DNA from: Arthrobacter gandavensis
GTDB taxonomy: Bacteria; Actinomycetota; Actinomycetes; Actinomycetales; Micrococcaceae
DNA: 64,000 nucleotides
Direction of reading: 5' to 3'
Assembly (NCBI RefSeq): GCF_009192735.1
Contig: NZ_VTFU01000003.1
Coordinates: 124,001 to 188,000, forward strand
Both the position numbers and the translations under genes were made by a program. The notes under the pieces are model-generated. The model was not told where the DNA came from. It saw nothing but the letters and a program-made list of their open reading frames with translations, and did not search any database. Of this stretch, positions 47,312 to 56,092 are shown piece by piece. Position 1 is the first letter of the stretch; every line of letters starts with the position of its first letter.

Positions 47312-47340
47312 TTGGCACAATCCTGTTAGTTACTTACACT
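47312..47340 (+). promoter_or_regulatory. Sigma-70-type promoter of the peptide ABC operon
   Basis: TTGGCA and TACACT are separated by exactly 17 bp, giving 5/6 and 4/6 matches to consensus. It lies about 145 nt upstream of the binding-protein start, leaving a long leader (to 47484) in which I see no clear riboswitch. Confidence 0.6.
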
Positions 47341-47484
47341 TTCCCCACAGGGTGCACCGATGTGGTGCTGCACACAGGCCGCAGCTGCCGTCGGCAATAC
47401 CCAGTACCGGGCCCCACTCTCGGTGCAGGACGGCAGAGCTGCTCTCTGGACACCTGCCACTCACATCCGAATGAAGGGGACTTA

Positions 47485-49365
47485 ATGCAGTTCAGACCGA
47501 AAAACCCCGCGGACAGGCAGCTTCTCCGGAGCTCCCGTTCCCGCCTCCGCCGCACGGCTGCGGCCGGCCTCCTCTGCGCCGCCATGGCCGGATCCCTGGC
47601 CCTGACCGCCGGCCCCGCCTCGGCTCCCGCCGCTTTCGCCTCTGACCAATCCAGCGGCAAAACGCTCAAGCTGGCGCTGACCGGAGACATCGACACACTC
47701 AATCCGTTCAAGGCCATCCTCGCGACCAGCTCGAACATCCTGGCCCTGCAGTACCAGAACCTGGTGGCCTACGGCCCTGAGCAGAACGAGGAAATCCCCG
47801 GCATGGCCGAGAGCTGGGAAACCTCCGAGGACGGAACGGTCTGGACGTTCAAGATCCCCTCGGACCGCAAATGGTCCGACGGCGAACCGATCACCGCCAA
47901 CGACGCCGCCTGGACGTTCACTGCCATCCAGACCAATGACGAACTCAAGCAGGCCAACGGAGCGCTCCTGACCAGCGTTTCCTCGGTTGAGGCCACGGAT
48001 GACGAAACCCTGGTCATCACGCTCACTGCACCCCAGGCGTCCAACCCCGGCACCGCGCTGCCCATCATGCCCGAGCACATCTGGTCCGCCGCGGGAGACC
48101 CGGCAGCTTTTGCCAACGACAAGGACACCGTGGGCTCCGGACCGTTCACCGTGGTCAGCTATGACAAGGCCGCCGGTGTCACGATGAAGGCCAACCCGAA
48201 TTATTGGCAGGGCAAGGCCAAAATCGACGGCATCACCTGGGTTCCCTACAAGAACAGCGATGCAGCGGTGCAGGCCCTCAAGACCGGTGAGATCGACATC
48301 GTGAGCTCGCTGACTCCGGTGCAGTATGAAGCGCTCCAGAACCAGCCCGGCATCACGACCAACGCCGGTGCCGGCCGCCGCTATCAGGCCATTGCCATCA
48401 ACCCCGGAACCACCACGGCTGACGACACCGTGATGGGCGACGGCAACCCGGCCCTGCAGGACAAGGAACTGCGACGCGCCATTGCAATGGGCATCGACAG
48501 CAACACCCTGCTGGAAAAGGTCCTCCAGGGCCTGGGCCAGGAAGCCACGGGCGAAATCCCCATGACCTACCCGCTGTACCACTGGGACACCAAGGACCTG
48601 CCGCTGGCCTATGACCCGGACGAGGCAAACCGCGTCCTGGACGAGGCCGGCTACACCATGGGTCCGGACGGCATTCGCCTGGACAAAGAGGGCAACCCGC
48701 TCAAGCTCCGCCTCATGGGACGCAACTCTGATCCCACCCACCAGCAGATGGCCGATTTCATCGGACCATGGATGAAGGCCATCGGCATCGAAATCAACAC
48801 CGAGATGAAGGCTCCCGCCCAGGTCAACGATGATTCGACCTTCGGCAACTTTGACCTGTACTTCACCGGCTGGGGCATTGGACCGGATCCGGACTACCAG
48901 CTCTCCATCAACCAGTGCAGCTCGAGGCCAAACGCCGACGGCACCGGAGCCACCTCCGAAAACAGCCTCTGCGACCCCGAGTTCGACAAGCTCTACCTCG
49001 CCCAGCATGCAGAGTTGGATCAGGAGAAGCGCAGCGAACTGGTCAAGCAGGCGCAGGAAGTCATTTACAACTCCGCCGTCAACAAGGTGCTGTTCTACGC
49101 CAACAGCCTCGAGGCTTACCGGTCCGACAAATGGGAGCCCTTCACCACTCAGCCGGCGGAAGGCGGCATCATCACCTCACAGAACGGGCCGTGGGGCTAC
49201 TACAGCGCCACCCCCGTCGGCTCCGATGTCTCCGAGGCCGGCACCAGTGAGGAGAGCGGCAGCAACACCACCCTCATTGTCTCCGCCGCCGCCATAGTGG
49301 TCCTGGGGATTGCCGCGGTCCTCTTCCTCCGCCGCCGCGGCGGCAACGCCGAGGACCGCGCCTAG
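47485..49365 (+). CDS. Peptide ABC transporter substrate-binding protein with C-terminal anchor
   Basis: A 626-residue family 5 binding protein. A Sec signal (basic RSRSRLRRTAAAG, hydrophobic core, AFA-SD cleavage near residue 52) is followed by TLKLALTGDIDTLNPF and PDRKWSDGEPITANDAAWTF-type blocks. The single signal-region cysteine (Cys31) has Leu at -1 and sits inside the hydrophobic core, so it is not a lipobox. Instead the C-terminus has a membrane helix (TLIVSAAAIVVLGIAAVLFL) and an RRRGG stop-transfer tail. ATG with AAGGGGA 4 nt upstream. First gene of the transporter operon. Confidence 0.92.
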   Translation: MQFRPKNPADRQLLRSSRSRLRRTAAAGLLCAAMAGSLALTAGPASAPAAFASDQSSGKTLKLALTGDIDTLNPFKAILATSSNILALQYQNLVAYGPEQNEEIPGMAESWETSEDGTVWTFKIPSDRKWSDGEPITANDAAWTFTAIQTNDELKQANGALLTSVSSVEATDDETLVITLTAPQASNPGTALPIMPEHIWSAAGDPAAFANDKDTVGSGPFTVVSYDKAAGVTMKANPNYWQGKAKIDGITWVPYKNSDAAVQALKTGEIDIVSSLTPVQYEALQNQPGITTNAGAGRRYQAIAINPGTTTADDTVMGDGNPALQDKELRRAIAMGIDSNTLLEKVLQGLGQEATGEIPMTYPLYHWDTKDLPLAYDPDEANRVLDEAGYTMGPDGIRLDKEGNPLKLRLMGRNSDPTHQQMADFIGPWMKAIGIEINTEMKAPAQVNDDSTFGNFDLYFTGWGIGPDPDYQLSINQCSSRPNADGTGATSENSLCDPEFDKLYLAQHAELDQEKRSELVKQAQEVIYNSAVNKVLFYANSLEAYRSDKWEPFTTQPAEGGIITSQNGPWGYYSATPVGSDVSEAGTSEESGSNTTLIVSAAAIVVLGIAAVLFLRRRGGNAEDRA

Positions 49366-49367
49366 CC

Positions 49368-50408
49368 ATGGCCGAGGCGCTCAGCGAACACGATGTCGTC
49401 CCCGCCCGCATTGACATCGATGAACCGCGCCGGGGATCCTCCTGGCTGCATTACATCGGCATGAAAGCGGGCGGAGCGGCCGTCTCCCTGGTCATGGTGA
49501 TTGTCCTGGGGTTCTTTGCCTTCCGGATCCTGCCCGGGGACCCGGTGCGGTCCCTGGCGGACGGACGGCAGGTCACTGCCGAACAAATGGACATCCTGCG
49601 CCGCCAGTACGGACTGGACCAGCCGCTGCTGGGACAGTTCTGGCGCTACCTGACGGACCTGTTCCAGGGGAAGCTGGGCGATTCCTACACCTACAACCGG
49701 CCGGTCATGGAACTGATCGGGGACCGCATTGGCCCCACCCTGCTCCTGACCGGCACCGCCGCCCTGCTGTCCGTTTTCCTCGGCCTTTGGCTGGGGCAGC
49801 GGGCGGCATGGCGGCGCGGATCGGCCTTCGATAAAACCCAGACCGGACTGGCCCTGTTCTTCTGGTCAGTGCCCACGTTCTGGCTGGGCCTGCTGATGCT
49901 GCTCATTTTCGCCGGCGGGCTGCGCTGGTTCCCCACCGGCGGGATGATGACGGCCGGCACCACGGAAACCGGACTGGCGCTGGCCGTGGACGTGGGCCGG
50001 CACATGGTGCTGCCCGTGCTGACGATGGTCGCTGTGGTTTACGCCCAGTACCTCATGGTCATGCGGGCTTCCCTGCTGGAGGAAATGTCCGCCGACTATC
50101 TGGTCACGGCGCGCGCAAAGGGACTGCGGGAGGACGATGTGCGACGCCGGCACGCAGTCCCGAATGCCATGCTGCCCACCGTTACGCTCATCTTCCTGAC
50201 GCTGGGCGGCCTGGTGGGCGGCGCAGTCACCGTGGAGACAGTGTTCTCTTGGCCGGGCCTGGGCTACCTCACCTTCCAGGCGTTGTCCGCCCCTGATTTC
50301 CCGCTGTTGCAGGGCACGTTCGTGGTCTTCTCCTCGATCGTGATCATCATGAATTTTTTTGCGGACATTGTGTACCGCATCCTCGATCCCAGGTTGCGTG
50401 CCTCATGA
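49368..50408 (+). CDS. Peptide ABC transporter permease (DppB-like)
   Basis: A 346-residue inner-membrane subunit. The N-terminal helix ends in FFAFRILPGDPVRSL, the PGDP motif of DppB/OppB proteins; the EAA loop reads YLVTARAKGLREDDVRRRHAVPNAMLP, which contacts the ATPase, and six hydrophobic segments are visible. The N-terminal ~30 residues form a cytosolic extension. It starts 2 nt after the binding-protein stop and its own stop overlaps the next start (ATGA), so translation is tightly coupled. Confidence 0.95.
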   Translation: MAEALSEHDVVPARIDIDEPRRGSSWLHYIGMKAGGAAVSLVMVIVLGFFAFRILPGDPVRSLADGRQVTAEQMDILRRQYGLDQPLLGQFWRYLTDLFQGKLGDSYTYNRPVMELIGDRIGPTLLLTGTAALLSVFLGLWLGQRAAWRRGSAFDKTQTGLALFFWSVPTFWLGLLMLLIFAGGLRWFPTGGMMTAGTTETGLALAVDVGRHMVLPVLTMVAVVYAQYLMVMRASLLEEMSADYLVTARAKGLREDDVRRRHAVPNAMLPTVTLIFLTLGGLVGGAVTVETVFSWPGLGYLTFQALSAPDFPLLQGTFVVFSSIVIIMNFFADIVYRILDPRLRAS

Positions 50409-51355
50409 GCTCGAAAAACACCCAGACCAGCCCCGCACCCTCCGCGCCGGATCCGGGCACAGTTCCGGCCCGCAGCAGGAACGTGGCCGCTGCCCGGCGT
50501 GCCGCCCAGGCCCGCGAGACCTGGAAGGAATTCAGCCGCAACAAAGCCGGCATCACCGGCCTGGCCATCCTGCTGGCCGTGATTGCCCTGGCCCTGCTGG
50601 CACCCGTGCTGGCACCGGCGTCAACCCTGGATGTCACCCAGCTGACATCCCCGCAAAACGATCCACCCTCCGCCGCGAACCCGCTGGGCACCGATCCCTC
50701 CGGCCGCAGCGTCCTGGCCCTGCTCATCTGGGGGGCCAGGGTTTCGCTCCTCGTGGGTTTCGCCGCCACCGCTGTGTCCATGGTGATCGGCACCCTGATG
50801 GGGATGGCCGCCGGCCATTTCACCGGTGCCACCCAGGCCATCCTGATGAGGGTGATCGACTTCTTCCTGGTGGTGCCGGGCCTGGTCCTGGCCATTGTCC
50901 TGTCCAGCATCATCGGAGCAGGCGTGACCACCATCGTGGTGGCCATCGGCATCACTTCCTGGGCCGGCACCGCACGAGTGGTCCGCGCACAGACCCTGAC
51001 GGTCGAATCGCGTCCCTACATTGAACGGTCGTGGGCGCTTGGTGCCTCGGACGCCCACATTATTGGCAAGCATGTGCTTCCGGCGGTCATGCCGCTGGTG
51101 CTGGCAAACACCACGCTCACCGTCGGTTCGGCCATCATTGCCGAGTCCACTCTGTCCTTCCTCGGCCTGGGCGATCCGAGCAGTATTTCCTGGGGCTCCA
51201 TGCTCAAGACGGCGCTGGACACCGGCGCGGCCACCGGCGGGTTCTGGTGGTATGTGCTGCCTCCGGGCCTGGCCATCGTCGTGGTGGTGCTGTCCTTCAC
51301 CCTGGTGGGACGCGCCGTCGAATCAGTCATCAACCCCACGCTGCGAGGTCGCTAA
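50405..51355 (+). CDS. Peptide ABC transporter permease (DppC-like)
   Basis: A 316-residue inner-membrane subunit. LGTDPSGRSVLALLIWGARVSLLVG is the DppC/OppC start block and the EAA loop is YIERSWALGASDAHIIGKHVLPAVMPL. The first ~45 residues are cytosolic, Ala/Pro-rich. Six hydrophobic segments are visible. The final TAA shares its last base with the ATG of the ATPase gene (TAATG). Confidence 0.95.
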   Translation: MSSKNTQTSPAPSAPDPGTVPARSRNVAAARRAAQARETWKEFSRNKAGITGLAILLAVIALALLAPVLAPASTLDVTQLTSPQNDPPSAANPLGTDPSGRSVLALLIWGARVSLLVGFAATAVSMVIGTLMGMAAGHFTGATQAILMRVIDFFLVVPGLVLAIVLSSIIGAGVTTIVVAIGITSWAGTARVVRAQTLTVESRPYIERSWALGASDAHIIGKHVLPAVMPLVLANTTLTVGSAIIAESTLSFLGLGDPSSISWGSMLKTALDTGAATGGFWWYVLPPGLAIVVVVLSFTLVGRAVESVINPTLRGR

Positions 51356-53073
51356 TGCCCAGGCTCGAATTCTCCGATGTACGGGTCACCTACACCACGC
51401 AGACCGACGCGGGCCCCAAACCCATGGTCGCGGTTGACGGCGTGAACTTGGTGGTGGAACCGGGATCCACGGTGGGTCTGGCCGGTGAATCCGGCTGCGG
51501 CAAATCCACCCTGGCGATGTCCGTCCTGCGCCTGCTGCCGGGCAACGCCACGGTGGAGGGAAAAATCCTGCTGGGCGACCGGAGTGTCGCCGATTTGACC
51601 TGGGGACGCCTGCGCGCCGTCCGCTGGACGGAGGCCGCCATCGTTTTCCAGGGGGCCATGCACTCCCTGAATCCCGTCCGCCGGGTCCGGGACCAGATCG
51701 CGGAGGCGCTGCTGATCCACGCCAAGGAGCTCAAGGGCTCCTACGGGGACGAAAAACACCGCCTGGCCCGGGTTGCCGAACTCCTGGAACTGGTGGACCT
51801 GCCTGCGGCGAAAGGCAGTTCCTACCCCCACGAGCTTTCCGGCGGGCAGAAGCAGCGCGTAATGATCGCCATGGCACTGGCCTGCGAACCTGAACTGATC
51901 ATTGCCGATGAACCCACCACTGCGCTGGACGTGGTGGTGCAGGCACAGGTGCTCAACGTCCTCACCGGACTGGTCCGCTCCCGCGGGCTTTCCCTGGTCA
52001 TGATCAGCCACGACCTCTCGGTCCTGGCCGCCACCTGTGAGCGCATTGTCGTGATGCAGAAGGGCAGGATTGTGGAGGACGGTCCCTCCGCGCAGGTCAT
52101 GCGCAGCCCGCAGCATCCCCACACCCGTGCCCTGGCAGCAGCCTTTCCGCTGATTGGCGACCCCGCCTCCCGGCTGCGGCTGCCCAAATACACCGCTCCG
52201 GATGCTCCCACGGCAACGGCGGACCAGCGTGCCGGAGCGGGAAAGCCGCGGGATCCGCAGGATGTTGTGCTGGAGGCCCGGAACCTGTCCGTCAGTTTTG
52301 CCGGCCGGGGCGCCGGTGCCGTAAACGCCGTGGACGGGGTGAACCTGCGCTGCGGACGCGGGGAAATAGTGGCACTGGTGGGCCAGTCAGGTTCCGGCAA
52401 GACCACTCTGGCGCGCACGCTGCTGGGACTTCAGAAGCCGACGTCCGGGGAGGTGCTTTTTGAAGGCAGGCCGCTGACCCAGAACCGCAAGGCGCTCAAG
52501 GCCTACAGGCGCTGCGTGCAGTTCGTCCTGCAGGACCCCACTGCAGCGCTGAATCCCAAGCACAGCGTCTACGAGGCCGTGGCTGAAGGGCCCCGCCTGC
52601 ACAAGATGCCGGGCAATGAGCGGGACCTCGTGGAAGGGGCCCTGCGCCGCGCCGAGCTCTCGCCTCCCGAACGCTTCCTCTCGGCAATCCCGCAGGAACT
52701 GTCCGGCGGTCAGCGCCAGCGCGTAGTGATCGCCGGTGCCCTGGCGTTGGATCCCGAGTTCCTGGTGGCGGACGAACCGGTTGCCAGCCTGGACGCGTCG
52801 GTGCGGGCCGAAATCCTGGCACTGCTGCTGCGGCTGCGCTGTGAGCTGGGACTGGGCGCACTGGTGATCACCCACGACCTTGGCCTCGCCTGGAACATTG
52901 CCGACCGCGTGGTGGTGATGTACCAGGGAAAGATCGTGGAGGAGGGACCGGTGGAGCAGGTCCTGCTTGATCCCCGGCATGAGTACACCCGCCGCCTGCT
53001 GAGCGTGGTGCCCACCAACAACGTTCCGCTGGATGCAGCGGAACCGGAGGCTCCGATCGGCAGCAGCACATGA
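51355..53073 (+). CDS. Dipeptide ABC transporter ATPase, DppD-DppF fusion
   Basis: A 572-residue protein with two complete ABC modules. Module 1: Walker [10 protein letters not shown] (about residue 45), signature LSGGQKQR (about 161), Walker [13 protein letters not shown]. Module 2: Walker [10 protein letters not shown] (about 344), signature LSGGQRQR (about 448), Walker [13 protein letters not shown]. It powers the two permeases, so one chain replaces the usual DppD and DppF pair. Its stop overlaps the LD-carboxypeptidase start (ATGA), tying transport to intracellular peptide processing. Confidence 0.95.
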   Translation: MPRLEFSDVRVTYTTQTDAGPKPMVAVDGVNLVVEPGSTVGLAGESGCGKSTLAMSVLRLLPGNATVEGKILLGDRSVADLTWGRLRAVRWTEAAIVFQGAMHSLNPVRRVRDQIAEALLIHAKELKGSYGDEKHRLARVAELLELVDLPAAKGSSYPHELSGGQKQRVMIAMALACEPELIIADEPTTALDVVVQAQVLNVLTGLVRSRGLSLVMISHDLSVLAATCERIVVMQKGRIVEDGPSAQVMRSPQHPHTRALAAAFPLIGDPASRLRLPKYTAPDAPTATADQRAGAGKPRDPQDVVLEARNLSVSFAGRGAGAVNAVDGVNLRCGRGEIVALVGQSGSGKTTLARTLLGLQKPTSGEVLFEGRPLTQNRKALKAYRRCVQFVLQDPTAALNPKHSVYEAVAEGPRLHKMPGNERDLVEGALRRAELSPPERFLSAIPQELSGGQRQRVVIAGALALDPEFLVADEPVASLDASVRAEILALLLRLRCELGLGALVITHDLGLAWNIADRVVVMYQGKIVEEGPVEQVLLDPRHEYTRRLLSVVPTNNVPLDAAEPEAPIGSST

Positions 53074-53996
53074 GCCTGGGCGGCCCCTATCCCGAACTTG
53101 CTCCCCTGAAACCCGGGGACCGGGTGGGCCTCGTGGCCACCTCCGGCCCTCCCGTGCCGGAATCCCTGGACCGGGCCGCGGCCGTGCTCGAGGAGTGGGG
53201 GCTGGTGCCGGTTCCCGGCAAACACCTGAGGGACCGGCATCCGCGGGCAGCCTACCTGGCCGGAACCGATGCCCACCGGGCTGCGGATCTGCAGGATGCC
53301 TGGTGTGATGATTCACTGTCCGCCGTTTTCATAGTCCGCGGCGGCTACGGTGCGGTGCGGATCCTGGACCTGCTGGATCCGCTGGCCCTGGCGGCCGCGC
53401 GGCCCAAGGCACTGATCGGTTCCTCCGACGTTACGGCCCTGCACGAGTATTGGGCCGAACAAATGGGACTGGCCACCTGGTTCACGCCCATGATTGCGAC
53501 GAATGCCTTCCTTGACGACGGACCGGCACGCGCCGGAGTGCGCGAGGCGCTTTTCACGCCGTTTTCCGGCCGCGAGTACACGTCCGCGGCTGCAACCGCC
53601 CTGGTGCCGGGCACCGCGGCCGGGCGCCTGGTCGGAGGCAATCTGGCGCTGCTGGCCATGACCATGGGGGCGCACGGACGGCCAAAACCGTCCAACGCCG
53701 GCTGCATCGCCCTGCTGGAGGACGTCACCGAAGACGTCTACAAGATTGACGGCATGCTGCAGACCCTGCTGCGTGCCGGCTGGTTTGAGGGCATCTCGGG
53801 GATTGCCCTGGGGTCCTGGAAGGACTGCGGGGACTACGGCCCGATCCGGGACCTGTGCGTTGAACTCCTGGCCCCGCTGGGTGTCCCGTTGGTGGAAGAA
53901 CTCGGATTTGGCCACTGCGACGGCGCTTCCAGCCTGCCGCTGGGAGTTCCCGCCACTCTGGAGGCGGGGCCATCCCCGCGGCTGGTCCTGGACTGA
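53070..53996 (+). CDS. LD-carboxypeptidase (S66 family, LdcA-like)
   Basis: Removes the terminal D-alanine from L,D-linked tetrapeptides during murein recycling. The 308-residue protein has VGLVATSGP near the N-terminus, RGGYGAVRILDLLD (residues 90-103), the nucleophile Ser in GSSDVTALH (about 119), the catalytic Glu in IALLEDVTED, and His in FGHCDG near the end. No signal peptide, as expected for a cytoplasmic recycling enzyme. Cotranscribed with the peptide transporter through a 4-nt overlap, which gives the transporter its probable substrate class. Confidence 0.93.
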   Translation: MSLGGPYPELAPLKPGDRVGLVATSGPPVPESLDRAAAVLEEWGLVPVPGKHLRDRHPRAAYLAGTDAHRAADLQDAWCDDSLSAVFIVRGGYGAVRILDLLDPLALAAARPKALIGSSDVTALHEYWAEQMGLATWFTPMIATNAFLDDGPARAGVREALFTPFSGREYTSAAATALVPGTAAGRLVGGNLALLAMTMGAHGRPKPSNAGCIALLEDVTEDVYKIDGMLQTLLRAGWFEGISGIALGSWKDCGDYGPIRDLCVELLAPLGVPLVEELGFGHCDGASSLPLGVPATLEAGPSPRLVLD

Positions 53997-53997
53997 C

Positions 53998-55146
53998 ATG
54001 CCGGCTTCGACGACGGCGGAGGAGCTGCGCGGCCGGATCCGTCAGTTGCTGGAGGTTGCCGTGGCCGCCGGCGTCACGCCCTCCGCCGTCTGCGCAGTCT
54101 CCCTGGGAGGACAGGCACTGGAACCGGTGGCGGTGGGGGACGCCGTGCGTTACGGCTCCGACGGCACCCTGCTCGCGCCGGAAGATCGGGTGCCGGCAGG
54201 GGCTGAGGCGCTCTATGACCTGGCCTCGGTCACCAAGATCTTCTCCGCGCTGACCTGTTTGGTACTGGCCGATCAGGGCACCCTGGACCTGGACGCTCCG
54301 GTGGCGGAGACGCTGGCTTCCTACCGGAACGGTGCGGAGCGCCGGACCGTGACGCTGCGTCATTTGCTGACCCACACCTCCGGTCTGCCGCCGGTCTGGC
54401 CGGGCTGGCGGGGCCGGCCCTTTCCCGAAGCGCCCCCGGGCATCCGGGATCCGCTGCGCCGCGAGCTGCTGGCGGACCTCCTGTCCACCGGCTTGGAGCA
54501 TCCGCCGGGACAGTCCTTCGCCTACTCCTGCGTCGGTTACAACACAGCAATGGCGGTGGCCGAAACAGCAGCGGACACGCCATGGCCGGAGCTCGTCACT
54601 TCCCGGGTGCTGGAGCCGCTGGGGATCCCCGACCTGACCTTTACTCCCGACCCGGAGCGCTGCGCCGCCACCGAGTTCTGCCCCGAGCTGCACCGCGGCA
54701 CCGTGCGGGGCTGTGTCCATGACGAAAGCGCCTTCGTTCTGGGCGGAGCCGCAGCCAACGCCGGTCTGTTCGGAACCGCTGAGGGGCTGCTGGAGTTCGG
54801 CGAGCGGCTTCGGCAGGGGTTTTCCGGGTTGCTGCCCGAGGGTCTGGCCGCGCAGATGTGGGCCGACCAGCTGCCGGTGGTGATGGGATCCGCCGCCGGA
54901 GCGGCCCGGGCGCAGAGCGGCTTCGGCCAGGGGCTGGGACTGCGGATCGGACAGGCCAGCTGGATGGGCCGGTCGTCAGCCCGGGCCCGCGGCCACAACG
55001 GATTCACCGGCACCTCCCTGCTGACCGACCGGGACCGGGGAATCACCCTGGTCCTGCTCACCAACCGGGTTCATCCCAGCCGGAGCGCTTCGGTTGCCAA
55101 TCCCCTGCGGGCCGCCGTCGCCGACGCGGTGTTCGCCGCAGCCTAA
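53998..55146 (+). CDS. Beta-lactamase-fold serine hydrolase (class C like)
   Basis: A 382-residue hydrolase with SVTK nucleophile box (Ser77-Lys80), RHLLTHTSGLP, and GHNGFTGTSLL as the third box. The usual YxN box reads YSC (FAYSCVGYN), so the asparagine is replaced by Cys. No signal peptide is visible, so the substrate is probably a cytosolic peptide or amide. It begins 1 nt after the LD-carboxypeptidase stop and is in the same operon. Function inferred from context: processing of imported muropeptides. Confidence 0.85.
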   Translation: MPASTTAEELRGRIRQLLEVAVAAGVTPSAVCAVSLGGQALEPVAVGDAVRYGSDGTLLAPEDRVPAGAEALYDLASVTKIFSALTCLVLADQGTLDLDAPVAETLASYRNGAERRTVTLRHLLTHTSGLPPVWPGWRGRPFPEAPPGIRDPLRRELLADLLSTGLEHPPGQSFAYSCVGYNTAMAVAETAADTPWPELVTSRVLEPLGIPDLTFTPDPERCAATEFCPELHRGTVRGCVHDESAFVLGGAAANAGLFGTAEGLLEFGERLRQGFSGLLPEGLAAQMWADQLPVVMGSAAGAARAQSGFGQGLGLRIGQASWMGRSSARARGHNGFTGTSLLTDRDRGITLVLLTNRVHPSRSASVANPLRAAVADAVFAAA

Positions 55147-55189
55147 GACCGTTGTTCAATGCACCGACGATGTTAAGAGGAACCCCCAG

Positions 55190-56092
55190 ATGCCCGTCAT
55201 TTCGGATTACAGCGACGGAACACCGTCAATCTCCTATGCCCTGTGGGCCGTGGACGGGCAGGAGCTGGCCGGCTTCCGGGAAGACGTCCGGTACTACTCG
55301 GCAAGCACCATCAAGCTGCCCGTGCTGGTGGCGGTGATGCGCGCCGTGGATGCCGGGGACCTGTCCCTGGAGATGCCCCTGCTCAGCCGAACGACCTTTT
55401 CCAGCGGGATTCCGGGAGCGGGGGAATTCGGCTTTGAACCGGACGAGGTGGACCCCGGGATGCCCGCCCCCGGGACGGAAACCACGCTCCGGCACGTCCT
55501 GGAGCGGATGATCGTGGTGTCTTCCAACGAAGCCACCAACATTGCAGTGGAACTGGTGGGATTCGACGCCGTCAATGCGGTGCTCGCTGACCTGGGAGCT
55601 GCGTCGTCAAAAATGGAGCGCCTGATCGGCGATATGGCGGCCTTGGAGGCAGGCCGCACCCACGAAGTCACGGCCGCCGATCTGGTGCGCATCCTGCACG
55701 CCGTCGTCAGTGGCCGGGCCGCCGGGCCAGCGGCAACCGCTGTGATGCTGCAGTTCCTGCAGGCACAGGAATTCGGAATGATCGGCCCGGCACTTGAGGC
55801 CGGAGGCCACCGCCCTGTGTGGGGCAGCAAATCCGGCTGGGTCACAGGGATAGCCCACGATGTTGCGTTCCTGGCTCCGGCCGGCACGGCGGTCACGGCG
55901 CCCCTGCGCAGCGGTGCCCTCCTCGCTGTGTGCACGCGCGGTTATGAACCGGCCGCAGCCAAGGAAGCCATAGCCGCCGTATCCAACCTCGCTTGGACCC
56001 TGGCAGGTCAGCTCCGGACAGCTTCCGCAGCGGCAAGTCCGCGGATCCCCAGCCCCGGCAGGCCCGACAGCACGATCTCCGAACCGGTGTAA
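55190..56092 (+). CDS. Class A beta-lactamase-like serine hydrolase
   Basis: A 300-residue protein with SxxK at Ser39-Lys42 (SASTIKLP), SSN as the SDN-like box (MIVVSSNEATN), and KSG in place of KTG (WGSKSGWVTG). There is no signal peptide, unlike a secreted beta-lactamase, so it is more likely a peptidase or amidase acting inside. AGAGGAA precedes the ATG. Last gene of the rightward operon. Its 3' end overlaps the convergent dipeptide epimerase gene by 85 nt, and its last ~28 residues are encoded by that overlap. Confidence 0.85.
   Translation: MPVISDYSDGTPSISYALWAVDGQELAGFREDVRYYSASTIKLPVLVAVMRAVDAGDLSLEMPLLSRTTFSSGIPGAGEFGFEPDEVDPGMPAPGTETTLRHVLERMIVVSSNEATNIAVELVGFDAVNAVLADLGAASSKMERLIGDMAALEAGRTHEVTAADLVRILHAVVSGRAAGPAATAVMLQFLQAQEFGMIGPALEAGGHRPVWGSKSGWVTGIAHDVAFLAPAGTAVTAPLRSGALLAVCTRGYEPAAAKEAIAAVSNLAWTLAGQLRTASAAASPRIPSPGRPDSTISEPV

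Noticed and set aside
47482-49008. A 508-codon frame on the minus strand
   Set aside because: Antisense to the peptide-binding protein gene; no domain, no ribosome site, compositional shadow.
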